Shown: piece after piece, positions 31,776-39,849 of the stretch
Layout: each line of letters begins with the position of its first letter
How positions within the stretch are numbered: the stretch's first letter is position 1
Origin: JBPCIX01 sp051005875
Lineage (GTDB): Bacteria > Actinomycetota > CADDZG01 > JAHWKV01
Length of the DNA: 64,000 nucleotides
Assembly: GCA_051005875.1 (NCBI GenBank)
Contig: JBPCIX010000077.1
Location: forward strand, 1 to 64,000
Direction: 5' to 3'
Notes under the pieces: model-generated
Told to the model about the DNA's origin: nothing
Databases searched by the model: none
What the model saw: only the letters and a program-made list of their open reading frames with translations
Position numbers and translations under genes: made by a program

Positions 31776-31821
31776 GAGCCTGACGCAAACAATTTATCTG
31801 ACGAGGGGTGTAAATTCACGC

Positions 31822-32337
31822 ATGGCTGAGAGCACGACTGAGAGCACGGCTGAGAACGGGTTCCGAGGACCGCAGGTTTGCAAGGTAGTGGGCATCAGCT
31901 ACCGGCAGTTGGATTACTGGGCTCGCACGGGCCTGGTTACCCCCAGTGTGCAGCCGGCGCAAGGGTCGGGCAGCCAAAGACTGTATTCGTTCGAGGATCT
32001 GGTGGATCTGAAGTTAATAAATAAACTGCTCCAGGCAGGGGTCAGTTTGCAGCGGGTCCGCGAAGCCATTAGTTATCTGCATTCCCTGGGGCAAAACCTA
32101 AAGGGAATTACCATCGCCAGCGATGGCGTTTCAGTCTATGCATGCAAGTCGGCTGAAGAGGTTTACGATGTACTAAGGCGCGGACAAGGAGTATTCGGAA
32201 TTGCAATTGATCCTGTGATGAAGGAACTCGAAGGTTCGGTTTCACAACTCAAGCTGAAGGCCGAACCTCAGACTGCCCCAGTCGGCGCCCCGGTAGCGCC
32301 TGAAAAGCTGGGCGGCAAAACAGAGGTGGGGGAGTAG
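31822..32337 (+). CDS. MerR family regulator (Rv1830/McdR-like)
   Basis: About 171 residues from the ATG at 31822 (MAESTTESTAENGFRGPQVC). The MerR helix-turn-helix follows: VCKVVGISYRQLDYWARTGLV, QGSGSQRLYSFEDLVDLKLI and a long coiled segment. There are no Cys for metal sensing. It stands behind DUF151 like the mycobacterial regulator Rv1830, linked to cell division and growth control. The N-terminal repeat (AEST-TEST-AENG) comes from a 12-bp tandem repeat. The promoter has an operator-like dyad, so self-control is likely. Confidence 0.88.
   Translation: MAESTTESTAENGFRGPQVCKVVGISYRQLDYWARTGLVTPSVQPAQGSGSQRLYSFEDLVDLKLINKLLQAGVSLQRVREAISYLHSLGQNLKGITIASDGVSVYACKSAEEVYDVLRRGQGVFGIAIDPVMKELEGSVSQLKLKAEPQTAPVGAPVAPEKLGGKTEVGE
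31824..31859 (+). repeat. 12-bp tandem repeat, 3 units, in the merR start
   Basis: GCTGAGAGCACG (31824), ACTGAGAGCACG (31836) and GCTGAGAACGGG (31848) directly follow the ATG, coding for AEST-TEST-AENG. The third unit has two changes. Confidence 0.8.
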
Positions 32338-32367
32338 TGTCCCCGGCAGGCCCCACCCGCTGCAACG

Positions 32368-32832
32368 ATGTTGCCCACGCAACAAACTAACCCGGAATTC
32401 ATAGACCAGGGCGGGGATCAGGGCCTTGACACGCCGCCAAGCGAAAGCATCCAATTTGCTCACAATTCAGAGCGTCAGTTCGCCAAACTATTAGATTTCT
32501 ACCAAATTGAATGGGAGTACGAACCCACTTCGTTTGTACTCGAATGGGACTCCAACGGCCTTCCCACCCAGAGGTTCAGACCAGACTTCTACCTGCCGGA
32601 GTACAAGACCTACATCGAGATCACAACCCTTAGTCAAAGACTGGTAACCAAGAAAAACAGGAAAGTGCGACGCCTCGCCGAGCTGCACCCCGACGTCAGC
32701 TGCAAAATCTTCTACCAACGAGACTATCTGCACCTATTGATAAAATACGGGCTAGAGCAGCCCAGCCAGACCCAAACCGCGCCGAGAACCAAGGTGGCCC
32801 CGGCCGAACTACTCTCCTCGGTGGTCGAATAG
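32368..32832 (+). CDS. PD-(D/E)XK nuclease-like conserved protein
   Basis: A 154-residue protein. After a variable start, the core reads ERQFAKLLDFYQIEWEYEP, then QRFRPDFYLPEYKTYIEITT and KKNRKVRRLAELHPDVSCKI. The order E...PDFYLP...YIEITT...KK resembles the PD-(D/E)XK nuclease core (Asp, Glu-x-x, and a Lys further on), with Thr instead of the last Lys of ExK. It is a widely conserved but uncharacterised family; a nuclease role is inference. It overlaps or nearly touches gcvT, whose frame has no standard start. Confidence 0.75.
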   Translation: MLPTQQTNPEFIDQGGDQGLDTPPSESIQFAHNSERQFAKLLDFYQIEWEYEPTSFVLEWDSNGLPTQRFRPDFYLPEYKTYIEITTLSQRLVTKKNRKVRRLAELHPDVSCKIFYQRDYLHLLIKYGLEQPSQTQTAPRTKVAPAELLSSVVE

Positions 32833-33923
32833 CCCTTTCAAGGTCCCCCTTAAACGCGGTTCATCGGCGCCTCGGGGCGAAAATGGTGGAGTTCGGCGGA
32901 TGGGAAATGCCTCTTCACTATTCCGGCGCTCTTGCAGAGTGCAACGCCGTGCGAACGCAAGCCGGTTTGTTCGATGTGTCCCACCTGGGCAAGATCTTGA
33001 TTTTCGGGGAGGCCGCCGGCACGTCCCTCGACTACCTGCTGCCCGGCAAGGTCGCAAAGCTTGTTCCCGGCGCGGGCGCCTACAACCTTGTGCTTAATGC
33101 CGAGGGGGGAATCGTCGATGACGTTTTTGTTTATCGAATCTCCATAGGATTCATCATCGTGCCCAACGCTTCGAATGCCGACGCCGTGCTGGGCAGTTTG
33201 CAGTCCCTTGTTTCGGAAGACGTCCAGGTTATGGACGCTCGGAAACGGTCGGCCATTCTGGCTCTTTCGGGTCCGAAGGCTCGCGATATTGTGCGAAATC
33301 AGTTTCCTCATGCCGCCGATTTATCCTTGCATCAGATAATCGATGTTGACTTTCAAGGATCGAGGTGTTGGGTGGCTCGATCTGGTTACACCGGAGAAGT
33401 TACTTTCGAATTTTTCGTCGAGACCGACCGAGCTGAGGCCTTGTGGAGTGTATTCCTGGAGGTGGGCGCCTCTCAGGGATTAATGCCGGCAGGTTTAGGA
33501 GCGCGCGATCTTCTTCGGCTGGAAATGGGGTACCCGCTTCACGGACATGAAATAGACGAGACCACCAATCCCTTTGAAGCCGGCCTTGCTTGGGTGATCG
33601 ATTGGGACAAGGAATTCGCCGGCCGTAGCGTGCTTGAGTCCCTTCGTTCGGCCGGACCCGATCGCCTGCTCACCGGAATGATTTGCACAGGCAAGCAAAT
33701 CCCCCGGCAAGGTCAAGCTGTTCTCCAGGTCATCGGCGGTTCCGAGCCTGCTCAGGTTGGTGTTGTGACGAGCGGAAATTATTCTCCAACTTTGAAAACG
33801 CCAATTGCGTTGGGTTACGTCAAGCCTTCCCTGGCGGAACCCGGAACCCCGCTGGCCATCCAAGTGCGGGACAAGACGGCCGAGGTCAGGGTGATCCGAC
33901 CGCCGTTCGTAAAAACGACTTAG
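32829..33923 (+). CDS. gcvT: Glycine cleavage system T protein, unusual start
   Basis: The folate-dependent aminomethyltransferase of glycine cleavage. Conserved parts: HRRLGAKMVEFGGWEMPLHY, VSHLGKILIFG, GGIVDDVFVYRI, GYTGEVTFEFFVE, GARDLLRLEMGYPLHGHEID (folate site) and GNYSPTLKTPIALGYV. The first ATG in frame (32883) would cut away SPLNAVHRRLGAK, which clearly belongs to the family, and there is no ATG, GTG or TTG upstream. ATA at 32829, overlapping the TAG of the previous gene, is taken as a tentative start (about 364 residues, the usual size). The gene is certain; the start is not. Confidence 0.9.
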   Translation: MALSRSPLNAVHRRLGAKMVEFGGWEMPLHYSGALAECNAVRTQAGLFDVSHLGKILIFGEAAGTSLDYLLPGKVAKLVPGAGAYNLVLNAEGGIVDDVFVYRISIGFIIVPNASNADAVLGSLQSLVSEDVQVMDARKRSAILALSGPKARDIVRNQFPHAADLSLHQIIDVDFQGSRCWVARSGYTGEVTFEFFVETDRAEALWSVFLEVGASQGLMPAGLGARDLLRLEMGYPLHGHEIDETTNPFEAGLAWVIDWDKEFAGRSVLESLRSAGPDRLLTGMICTGKQIPRQGQAVLQVIGGSEPAQVGVVTSGNYSPTLKTPIALGYVKPSLAEPGTPLAIQVRDKTAEVRVIRPPFVKTT

Positions 33924-33948
33924 CACTCACGCTAGTCTGGTTCGGCTC

Positions 33949-35280
33949 ATGGACTACACACCACACACCGGCGCCGAGGTCGCTCAGATGCTTGATGACC
34001 TTGGAGTTGCAGCCGCCGACGACCTCTTTAAGTCAATCCCGTCGTCGGTACGCCTCAGCCGCCCGCTGAACATTCCAGGACCCGTCAGTGAACTGAGCTT
34101 GGTGCGGGACATGGAGCAACTTGCCCGCCGCAACCTTGCTGCTGACGACCTGGTCTGTTTTGCCGGGGGAGGGGCTTATGACCACTTCATACCGGCGGTT
34201 GTAGACGCCCTGGCCGGTCGCTCAGAATTCGTCACTTCTTATACGCCGTACCAGCCAGAACTCTCGCAGGGAGTATTGGGCGCCCTTTTCGAATACCAAA
34301 CAATGATTTGCGAGTTGACCGGCATGCAGGTGGCAAATTCAAGTCTCTACGACGGGGCAAATTCTTTGGCTGAAGCCGTTAATCTGGCGGTCTCGGTAAC
34401 GGGCCGCAACCGGGTCCTCGTGACGCAAGCCCTCAGCCCAAACTACCGGGCGGTGCTCGACACGCTGGGCGTGGGCCTTGATATACAAACTCTGCCGGCA
34501 ACTTTGGGGGTGACCGAGCTTGGGGATACCTCCGATGCTGCCTGCGTGGTCATAGCCCAGCCGAACTTTTTCGGATCGATCGAGGATATTGCGCCCCTTG
34601 CTCGCGCCGCTCAAGACGGCGGCGCACTGTTGGTGGTTCATTTCGATCCGCTTGCTGCAGGCATCCTGGAGGCCCCGGGGATCCAGGGCGCCGACGTAGT
34701 GACCGGCGAAGGCCAGGGCCTGGGGAATTACCTCAACTATGGCGGCCCCTACCTTGGCCTGTTCGCGACCAAAACCGAGTACATGAGACGGCTGCCCGGC
34801 AGGGTTTGCGGGGCAACAACCGATTCCGAGGGCAAGCCCGGGTATGTTCTTACCCTTCAGACGCGAGAGCAGCATATTCGGCGCGACAAGGCCACCTCGA
34901 ACATCTGCACCGACCAAACGTTGTTGGCGATAAGGGCCGCCGTGTACCTTTCGTGGCTCGGCCCCCAGGGCCTGAGGGAAGTGGGGGAGCGGTGTTTTGC
35001 CCTGGCGCACCTGGCGGCCGACGCCCTGTGCGCGATCCCAGGATGCTCAATGCGCTTTGATGCTGCCTTCTTTAAGGAATTTACACTTCGGGTTCCGGGC
35101 GACGCCAGCGAAATTGTTTTCAACATGCTCTCAAAAGGCTATCTAGCGGGCCCGGCATTTTCGGGCCTGAAGGCCGGTGGCGAGGGGCTGGAGGACTGCC
35201 TGATGATCTGCGTAACCGAAAAAAGAACTGAGGGACAGATCAAAGGCCTGGCCAAGGCGCTCTCCGAAGCTTTGTCTTGA
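33949..35280 (+). CDS. gcvPA: Glycine dehydrogenase (decarboxylating) subunit 1
   Basis: A 443-residue N-terminal half of the split P protein: MDYTPHTGAEVAQMLDDLGV at the start, and FAGGGAYDHFIPAVVDALAG, YTPYQPELSQGVLGALFEYQ, ANSSLYDGANSLAEA and GLGNYLNYGGPYLGLFATK as conserved stretches. It pairs with GcvPB to decarboxylate glycine and load the H protein. It is 25 bp behind gcvT and its TGA overlaps the gcvPB TTG, so the two subunits are made together. Confidence 0.96.
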   Translation: MDYTPHTGAEVAQMLDDLGVAAADDLFKSIPSSVRLSRPLNIPGPVSELSLVRDMEQLARRNLAADDLVCFAGGGAYDHFIPAVVDALAGRSEFVTSYTPYQPELSQGVLGALFEYQTMICELTGMQVANSSLYDGANSLAEAVNLAVSVTGRNRVLVTQALSPNYRAVLDTLGVGLDIQTLPATLGVTELGDTSDAACVVIAQPNFFGSIEDIAPLARAAQDGGALLVVHFDPLAAGILEAPGIQGADVVTGEGQGLGNYLNYGGPYLGLFATKTEYMRRLPGRVCGATTDSEGKPGYVLTLQTREQHIRRDKATSNICTDQTLLAIRAAVYLSWLGPQGLREVGERCFALAHLAADALCAIPGCSMRFDAAFFKEFTLRVPGDASEIVFNMLSKGYLAGPAFSGLKAGGEGLEDCLMICVTEKRTEGQIKGLAKALSEALS

Positions 35281-36797
35281 GATCCTCTACCTCGCCCGCG
35301 TCAGACGGCTCACCAAGGCGTTGCCCCGTTACCTTGTTCGATGTGTCGGTACCGGGGCGACGAGCTTCTACATTCCCCACTTTATCCGACCGGCTGAAAA
35401 AACCCCAGGATGCCTTGCCCGCGCACTTTCTGAGGCGCCAGGCCCCGCTCCTGCCCGAGGTTTCCGAACTTGATCTGGTGCGCCATTACACAAACCTTTC
35501 GAGAAAAAACTGGGGCATCGATGTTGGGTCTTATCCGCTTGGCTCTTGCACTATGAAGTACAACCCCAAAGTCCACGAGCAAATCGCTGCATTGTCAGGA
35601 TTCCAAACACTCCATCCATGGCAACCCCAAAGTCAAACGCAGGGGGCTATGGCCCTTTTGTATGAGATGGAACGCCACCTTGCCGAGCTGACCGGAATGG
35701 CGAGAGTAACTTTTCAACCGTCGGCCGGAGCAGCGGGGGAGTTAGCCGGACTCCTAATCATTAAGGCGCATCACTCGGCAAACGGGAGCAGGCGAGACAC
35801 CATCGTGATTCCCGACTCGGCCCACGGAACCAATCCAGCGACGGTTAACCGCGCCGGTTACAAGGTTCGCCAAATCTCCTCAGGTCCAGACGGGCTCGTC
35901 GACCTGACGGCTCTTGAGAAGGCCCTCGATGACGACGTGGCTGGATTCATGCTGACCAACCCAAACACGCTCGGCAGATTCGAAACGGAGATCGAGACCA
36001 TTGCCAAATTGGTTCACGGCGCCGGGGGCCTGCTTTACTACGACGGGGCCAACCTAAACGCCATCATGGGCGTTACCAGGCCGGGCGATATGGGCTTCGA
36101 CGTAGTCCACATGAATCTTCACAAGACCATGACGACTCCCCACGGTGGCGGGGGGCCGGGTTCGGGCCCGGTTGCCGTGTCCGCGGAGCTTGAACAGTAT
36201 CTCCCGGCGCCCCTGGTTGGATTCAACGAAGATTCAGCCCAGTACTTTTGGGACACTGAGCGGCCGGATTCTATCGGCCGAGTCCACGGCTTCAACGGGA
36301 ACTTTGCCGTCGTGCTGCGGGCTTACGCATACGTCTGCTCAATCGGTGGAGAAGGGCTGCGAAGGGTCTCTGAAAGGGCGGTTCTAAACGCCAACTATCT
36401 TCTCAAAGGCCTTCAGCCGCACTTTCCCCCGGGGATTAAGGGGACGAAAGCGGGGGACTACCTGCACGAGTTTGTGGTTACTTCCAAGCGGTATCGAGCC
36501 AATGGGGTCCGAGCCATGGACATAGCCAAGAGGCTCATTGACCTCGGATTTCATCCCCCAACCGTTTATTTCCCCCAAATAGTGGAGGAGGCAATGATGT
36601 TTGAGCCGACCGAAACGGAGTCCAAATCGACCCTCGACAGCCTTGCGGGGGCCCTCACCCAAATAGCACGTGAAGCTGAGGAAACCCCCGAGGTGCTGAA
36701 ACGATCACCGCAACTAGCCGCCACAGGACGCCTCGACGAAGCGGGAGCGGCGAGACTGCCGAGGTTGCGCTGGTGGCCAGCGGGGGAGAGGTCTTAG
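35277..36797 (+). CDS. gcvPB: Glycine dehydrogenase (decarboxylating) subunit 2
   Basis: The 506-residue C-terminal half of the split P protein. It contains YPLGSCTMKYNPKVHEQIA, TFQPSAGAAGELAGLLIIKA, PDSAHGTNPATVNRAGYKV and the PLP lysine in VVHMNLHKTMTTPHGGGGPG. The TTG at 35277 overlaps the gcvPA stop; about 50 residues before the conserved core are extra (Ser/Arg-rich) and an internal start is possible. Converges with ogt with a 4-bp overlap. With gcvH and gcvT it completes the cleavage system apart from the L protein. Confidence 0.95.
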   Translation: MRSSTSPASDGSPRRCPVTLFDVSVPGRRASTFPTLSDRLKKPQDALPAHFLRRQAPLLPEVSELDLVRHYTNLSRKNWGIDVGSYPLGSCTMKYNPKVHEQIAALSGFQTLHPWQPQSQTQGAMALLYEMERHLAELTGMARVTFQPSAGAAGELAGLLIIKAHHSANGSRRDTIVIPDSAHGTNPATVNRAGYKVRQISSGPDGLVDLTALEKALDDDVAGFMLTNPNTLGRFETEIETIAKLVHGAGGLLYYDGANLNAIMGVTRPGDMGFDVVHMNLHKTMTTPHGGGGPGSGPVAVSAELEQYLPAPLVGFNEDSAQYFWDTERPDSIGRVHGFNGNFAVVLRAYAYVCSIGGEGLRRVSERAVLNANYLLKGLQPHFPPGIKGTKAGDYLHEFVVTSKRYRANGVRAMDIAKRLIDLGFHPPTVYFPQIVEEAMMFEPTETESKSTLDSLAGALTQIAREAEETPEVLKRSPQLAATGRLDEAGAARLPRLRWWPAGERS

Positions 36798-37261
36798 GTG
36801 GGGGCCATACTCCCGGCCGAACGCCTTTCGAGCTCTAGAAGAAACTCTTTTTTATCCAGCCCGCCCGAATATCCGCCCAGTCCGTTTGAGGCAACAACAC
36901 GGTGACAAGGAACAATGATCGGCACGTGGTTGGATGACATAGTGTTCCCCACCGCCCGGGCCGCACCGGGGCTGCCGACTGCGGTCGCCACCTCGGCGTA
37001 GGTCCTAACCTCGCCTCGGGGGATGGTCCGTATGAAATCGAGCACGGTCGTTTGAAAAGGTCCGGCGGAGGACGAGACCGGCAAGTTATTCAAGCCTTTG
37101 CCACCGGCGAAATAATCATCGAACGCCCGGCTTAGAGCGTGTCGCTGGGGAAGTTCGTTCCTAGATTTGCCTTCAAAGCGAATTCCGACGACTGCGCCAG
37201 ATTCATTGATAGAAATGTCCAGCGGGCCAATGGGGGAGCGATAAAGAAAAGTGTCCAGCAT
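36794..37261 (-). CDS. ogt: Methylated-DNA--[protein]-cysteine S-methyltransferase
   Basis: A 155-residue suicide repair protein with the active-site motif VPIIVPCHRVVASNGLGGYSGG (acceptor Cys at about 119). It also has the helix-turn-helix part TYAEVATAVGSPGAARAVGNTMSSN with the Arg finger. It removes alkyl groups from O6-methylguanine. There is no Ada N-terminal domain, so it is the Ogt/MGMT type. It is the first gene of the long - strand series and converges with gcvPB. Confidence 0.95.
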   Translation of the reverse strand: MLDTFLYRSPIGPLDISINESGAVVGIRFEGKSRNELPQRHALSRAFDDYFAGGKGLNNLPVSSSAGPFQTTVLDFIRTIPRGEVRTYAEVATAVGSPGAARAVGNTMSSNHVPIIVPCHRVVASNGLGGYSGGLDKKEFLLELERRSAGSMAPT

Positions 37262-37302
37262 CTAGGGACAATCCTACGACAAATTCTTCAAGAAGCAACG
37301 CA

Positions 37303-38322
37303 TTATCTCGCCAGGGGATGGGCACGGGTGGCGGCTACGAGTTCGGCGTCGGAAACCTCGGTATAAACCTGAATAGTGGCCAGATTGGCATGACCCAGAG
37401 CAGCCTGGAGCTGGCGAAGATTGTAGGCGGGCATACCGGTGGCAGGATCAGGGCGAAGTCCAAGAGTCGCAAAGGTGTGCCTCAGCACGTGGACGCGGCT
37501 GCCTGGGCGCCGGGCGCCGGCCTGTCGAAGGATTCTGTCGATAACATATGCGACGCCCGACTTGGTAGCCTCGACGCTCATGCGAGGTTGACCCTGAGCG
37601 TCCATCCCGACCCTTCGAGCGCGGCTGGACACAAAGAGGGTTCGGGCCTGTAGCCCGAGACTTTCGAGGCGTTGGGCCCTTGTCGGCAAATACCTAGCCA
37701 GACAGTCTTGCGCGACCGGCGCCAGCGGAAGCCGCCTCTCCTTGTCGCCCTTCCCGATGACCGTTATGTACTCAGGGGGATTGCCCGCCAGCGAGTCCAG
37801 TTTCAAGGTCGCCATTTCTTCAAGCCGAAGTCCGGTCGTTAGAGCAAGCACAACCATCAAAAGATCCCGCTCCGGCCATCTGGAAGGCCCATTGGCGCTC
37901 ATAACAAGGCGAGCGGAGTCGGCTTCGAGGGCCTTGGGCAACCTCTTCGTCTTCCGAGGGGACTTAAGAAGAGCCGCCGGATCGCGCGAGAGCCTGCCGG
38001 TTGCGTAGCACCATTTAAAAAAAACCTTGATGGCAGCGACCCGCCGGGCCACTCTTGCGGGACTGCGTTCGTTGGGGGCCTGATCCGGATTCAAAGTGTA
38101 TCGAGGGTCAGGGCCGACCCGGAAATCAGCGATCGAAGCAACCAGCAAGTCTCTTGTGACTGATTCGAGGTCAAAATCTTGAGGATCGACGCCCTTTTGC
38201 GCTGCCGTAAATTTCAAGGTAGTAAGGACCTCGGCCTCGTAAGCGTGAACAGTCCTGGGGGACCGGCCTTCATTGCCAAGCTCCATAAGCCAGATATTCA
38301 TAGCCTCAAAAGCAGAACTCAT
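37303..38322 (-). CDS. Tyrosine recombinase (XerC/XerD-like)
   Basis: A 339-residue site-specific recombinase. An N-terminal SAM-like core-binding domain (about 5-110) is followed by the catalytic domain with all active residues: Arg166 (LTTGLRLEEMATL), Lys191 or Lys194 (GKGDKERRLPL), His278 and Arg281 (HVLRHTFATLGL), His311 (ALGHANLATIQ) and Tyr320 (IQVYTEVS). This matches Xer and integrase enzymes. A palindromic 34-bp site begins 11 bp upstream of the start codon, and a second copy stands 2.5 kb away. It could be the chromosomal Xer enzyme (as XerS, which sits next to its own dif) or the integrase of a small element. The gene is not next to scpA as in mycobacteria. Confidence 0.9.
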   Translation of the reverse strand: MSSAFEAMNIWLMELGNEGRSPRTVHAYEAEVLTTLKFTAAQKGVDPQDFDLESVTRDLLVASIADFRVGPDPRYTLNPDQAPNERSPARVARRVAAIKVFFKWCYATGRLSRDPAALLKSPRKTKRLPKALEADSARLVMSANGPSRWPERDLLMVVLALTTGLRLEEMATLKLDSLAGNPPEYITVIGKGDKERRLPLAPVAQDCLARYLPTRAQRLESLGLQARTLFVSSRARRVGMDAQGQPRMSVEATKSGVAYVIDRILRQAGARRPGSRVHVLRHTFATLGLRPDPATGMPAYNLRQLQAALGHANLATIQVYTEVSDAELVAATRAHPLAR

Positions 38323-38332
38323 TCGTGCGAAT

Positions 38333-38366
38333 AACTCATAACTAAAGAATACTTTAGTTAGTAGTG
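38333..38366 (+). other. Recombinase-type site A (dif/att-like), 34 bp
   Basis: Left arm AACTCATAACTAAA (38333-38346), 6-bp centre GAATAC, right arm TTTAGTTAGTAGTG (38353-38366). The right arm reversed matches the left at 11 of 14 bases. The site is A+T-rich in a G+C-rich area and lies 11 bp upstream of the tyrosine recombinase gene, as is common for att or dif sites beside their enzyme. 25 of the first 28 bases recur in direct orientation at 40869. Confidence 0.7.
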
Positions 38367-38422
38367 ATTTAGATTCTGAAGTCCTCCGAATCCTTCAGAA
38401 CTATCTTCGAGTTGCGCATTGG

Positions 38423-38605
38423 TTAAGTTCTCTTTCTCGCGGCAAGTCTCCACAAGAGCCCGGCAGCAGCAACGTTCACGACCCCCAGGACCAATCCGTA
38501 AATCCGCTGCAGATCGTGATAATCGCGGGTCAGCGCCCAAAACAATAAGACAAATCCACCCAGGAGAGTCATTCCGGCCAGTACCAATCGAGCGGGTCTG
38601 TACAT
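38423..38605 (-). CDS. Small two-helix membrane protein
   Basis: About 60 residues from an ATG at 38605 with a good ribosome site (GGAGAGAG) 2 bp to 8 bp upstream; an in-frame start at 38650 would overlap the gene before it. Two hydrophobic helices (LVLAGMTLLGGFVLLFWAL and YGLVLGVVNVAAAGLLWRL) with a short loop RDYHDLQR and a positive tail. No family is recognised. It is the last gene of the cassette between the two recombinase-type sites. Confidence 0.6.
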   Translation of the reverse strand: MYRPARLVLAGMTLLGGFVLLFWALTRDYHDLQRIYGLVLGVVNVAAAGLLWRLAARKRT

Positions 38606-38628
38606 CTCTCTCTCCGCCAGATTCGGAA

Positions 38629-39849
38629 CTAAATGCCGCCGCTGACCCACTGGGAGTCAATATCGAGAACCTTACCGCGGGTATCATGGTAGAGGTCAAC
38701 TATGTCAGTTGGCCCACCGGCCGACCAGTCATCCACGAGGATGTAGTACCAGCGATTATCGTTCGGTACCACGAAAGATCGTCGGTCCTTCGCCGGATCC
38801 CACCCGCTGCCGTTCCTCGGCTTAAGCCAAAGGTCGTAGACACAGTTGCTCGAATTGTAGCTGCTCGGACACCGGTGCATCCCCTCGTATTGAAAGCCAG
38901 TGGCACTTCCCGTCGTGAGTCGCGTGTAGCCCTGTTCTTCGTAAGCCACAGAGTTTGCCACGTACATGGACGTGTAAGCCCAGTTTGGGGAGGGACCTGT
39001 CGGGTGTACGCGAAGGTAACAGGCTCCTGCCCCCCCTGCCCCGCCGGAACAGAGCCACTCCTGGCTGGCCGCACCTGTGTACCAACCCGCTGTCCCGGTC
39101 TCAAAGTTAGCGTTATAGACAGTCCATGGCGCATACATGCCGGTCGACTTGTGCGTGCCATACTGAGGATTGAGATCTGGGAACCCCTTGGAGCCATGTT
39201 CTGCAGGCACGTAGTTCAACTGCCCATTCGAAAATGAAGTGGATGGATGTTCACCACCTCCCTGTTGTACGTTGAAGTAAGGACGCTGACTGGGCATGAA
39301 GGGCCCTGCACAATTCCACCAGGCTGAGTAGAGCTTGTTGGGGTTGGCTCGCTGGTCCGCCGCAACTACATCCATGTCTGCAACAAAAAGGACCGCATCA
39401 TCGTTTGCCTCAGTGAAATCCACATAGGTCGAGACTGCAGCCGGGAATCCTGCGGTGCCGTTGAAAGGACCGCTACCAAAGAATGAAAAGAGCGTTCGGT
39501 TGCAGTCCGCACCCCCGGTTCTTTTCCAACCGACCTCCAAGGATTCCGCGTTTGATTGACTTTTGTTTTCCCAAGCCGTCAGCGAGTCGGGCATGACATC
39601 CAGCTTCCATTGGAAAAAGTAGGCGACGTTGCCCCACGACTCGTAGCCCATTTGGGACTCAACATAAGTAGGTGCCCACAAACTGGGACGAGTCCAATAA
39701 GGATCATTCACGTTGATGGCACCCGCCGGACTCAGTGGGGCAAGTACGGCCAGGGTTCCAGTACATATGATTAAGGCCACGAGACGTAACGAGGACGCCC
39801 GACGACCAAGAGACGAGGACTTCCGATTAATGCAAGTCGGTGACGTCAA
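38629..39849 (-). CDS. Secreted protein of unknown function in the site A-B cassette
   Basis: A 406-residue protein starting at TTG, which overlaps the stop of the gene before it (TTGA). A clear signal peptide (LRLVALIICTGTLAVLAPLS, cleavage near PAGA) is followed by an outer part rich in Trp, Tyr, Gly and Asn with six or so Cys, and a segment NFETGTAGWYTGAASQEWLC that resembles the start of a carbohydrate-binding jelly-roll. Aromatic residues are frequent, as in surface-binding proteins. No catalytic motif is seen. Base use appears lower in G+C than in flanking genes. I do not recognise the family. Confidence 0.75.
   Translation of the reverse strand: MTSPTCINRKSSSLGRRASSLRLVALIICTGTLAVLAPLSPAGAINVNDPYWTRPSLWAPTYVESQMGYESWGNVAYFFQWKLDVMPDSLTAWENKSQSNAESLEVGWKRTGGADCNRTLFSFFGSGPFNGTAGFPAAVSTYVDFTEANDDAVLFVADMDVVAADQRANPNKLYSAWWNCAGPFMPSQRPYFNVQQGGGEHPSTSFSNGQLNYVPAEHGSKGFPDLNPQYGTHKSTGMYAPWTVYNANFETGTAGWYTGAASQEWLCSGGAGGAGACYLRVHPTGPSPNWAYTSMYVANSVAYEEQGYTRLTTGSATGFQYEGMHRCPSSYNSSNCVYDLWLKPRNGSGWDPAKDRRSFVVPNDNRWYYILVDDWSAGGPTDIVDLYHDTRGKVLDIDSQWVSGGI

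Noticed and set aside
32800..32890. Frameshift fusion of the nuclease-like protein with GcvT
   Set aside because: A -1 shift would be needed, but there is no slippery heptamer at the junction; a rare start codon is the simpler idea.
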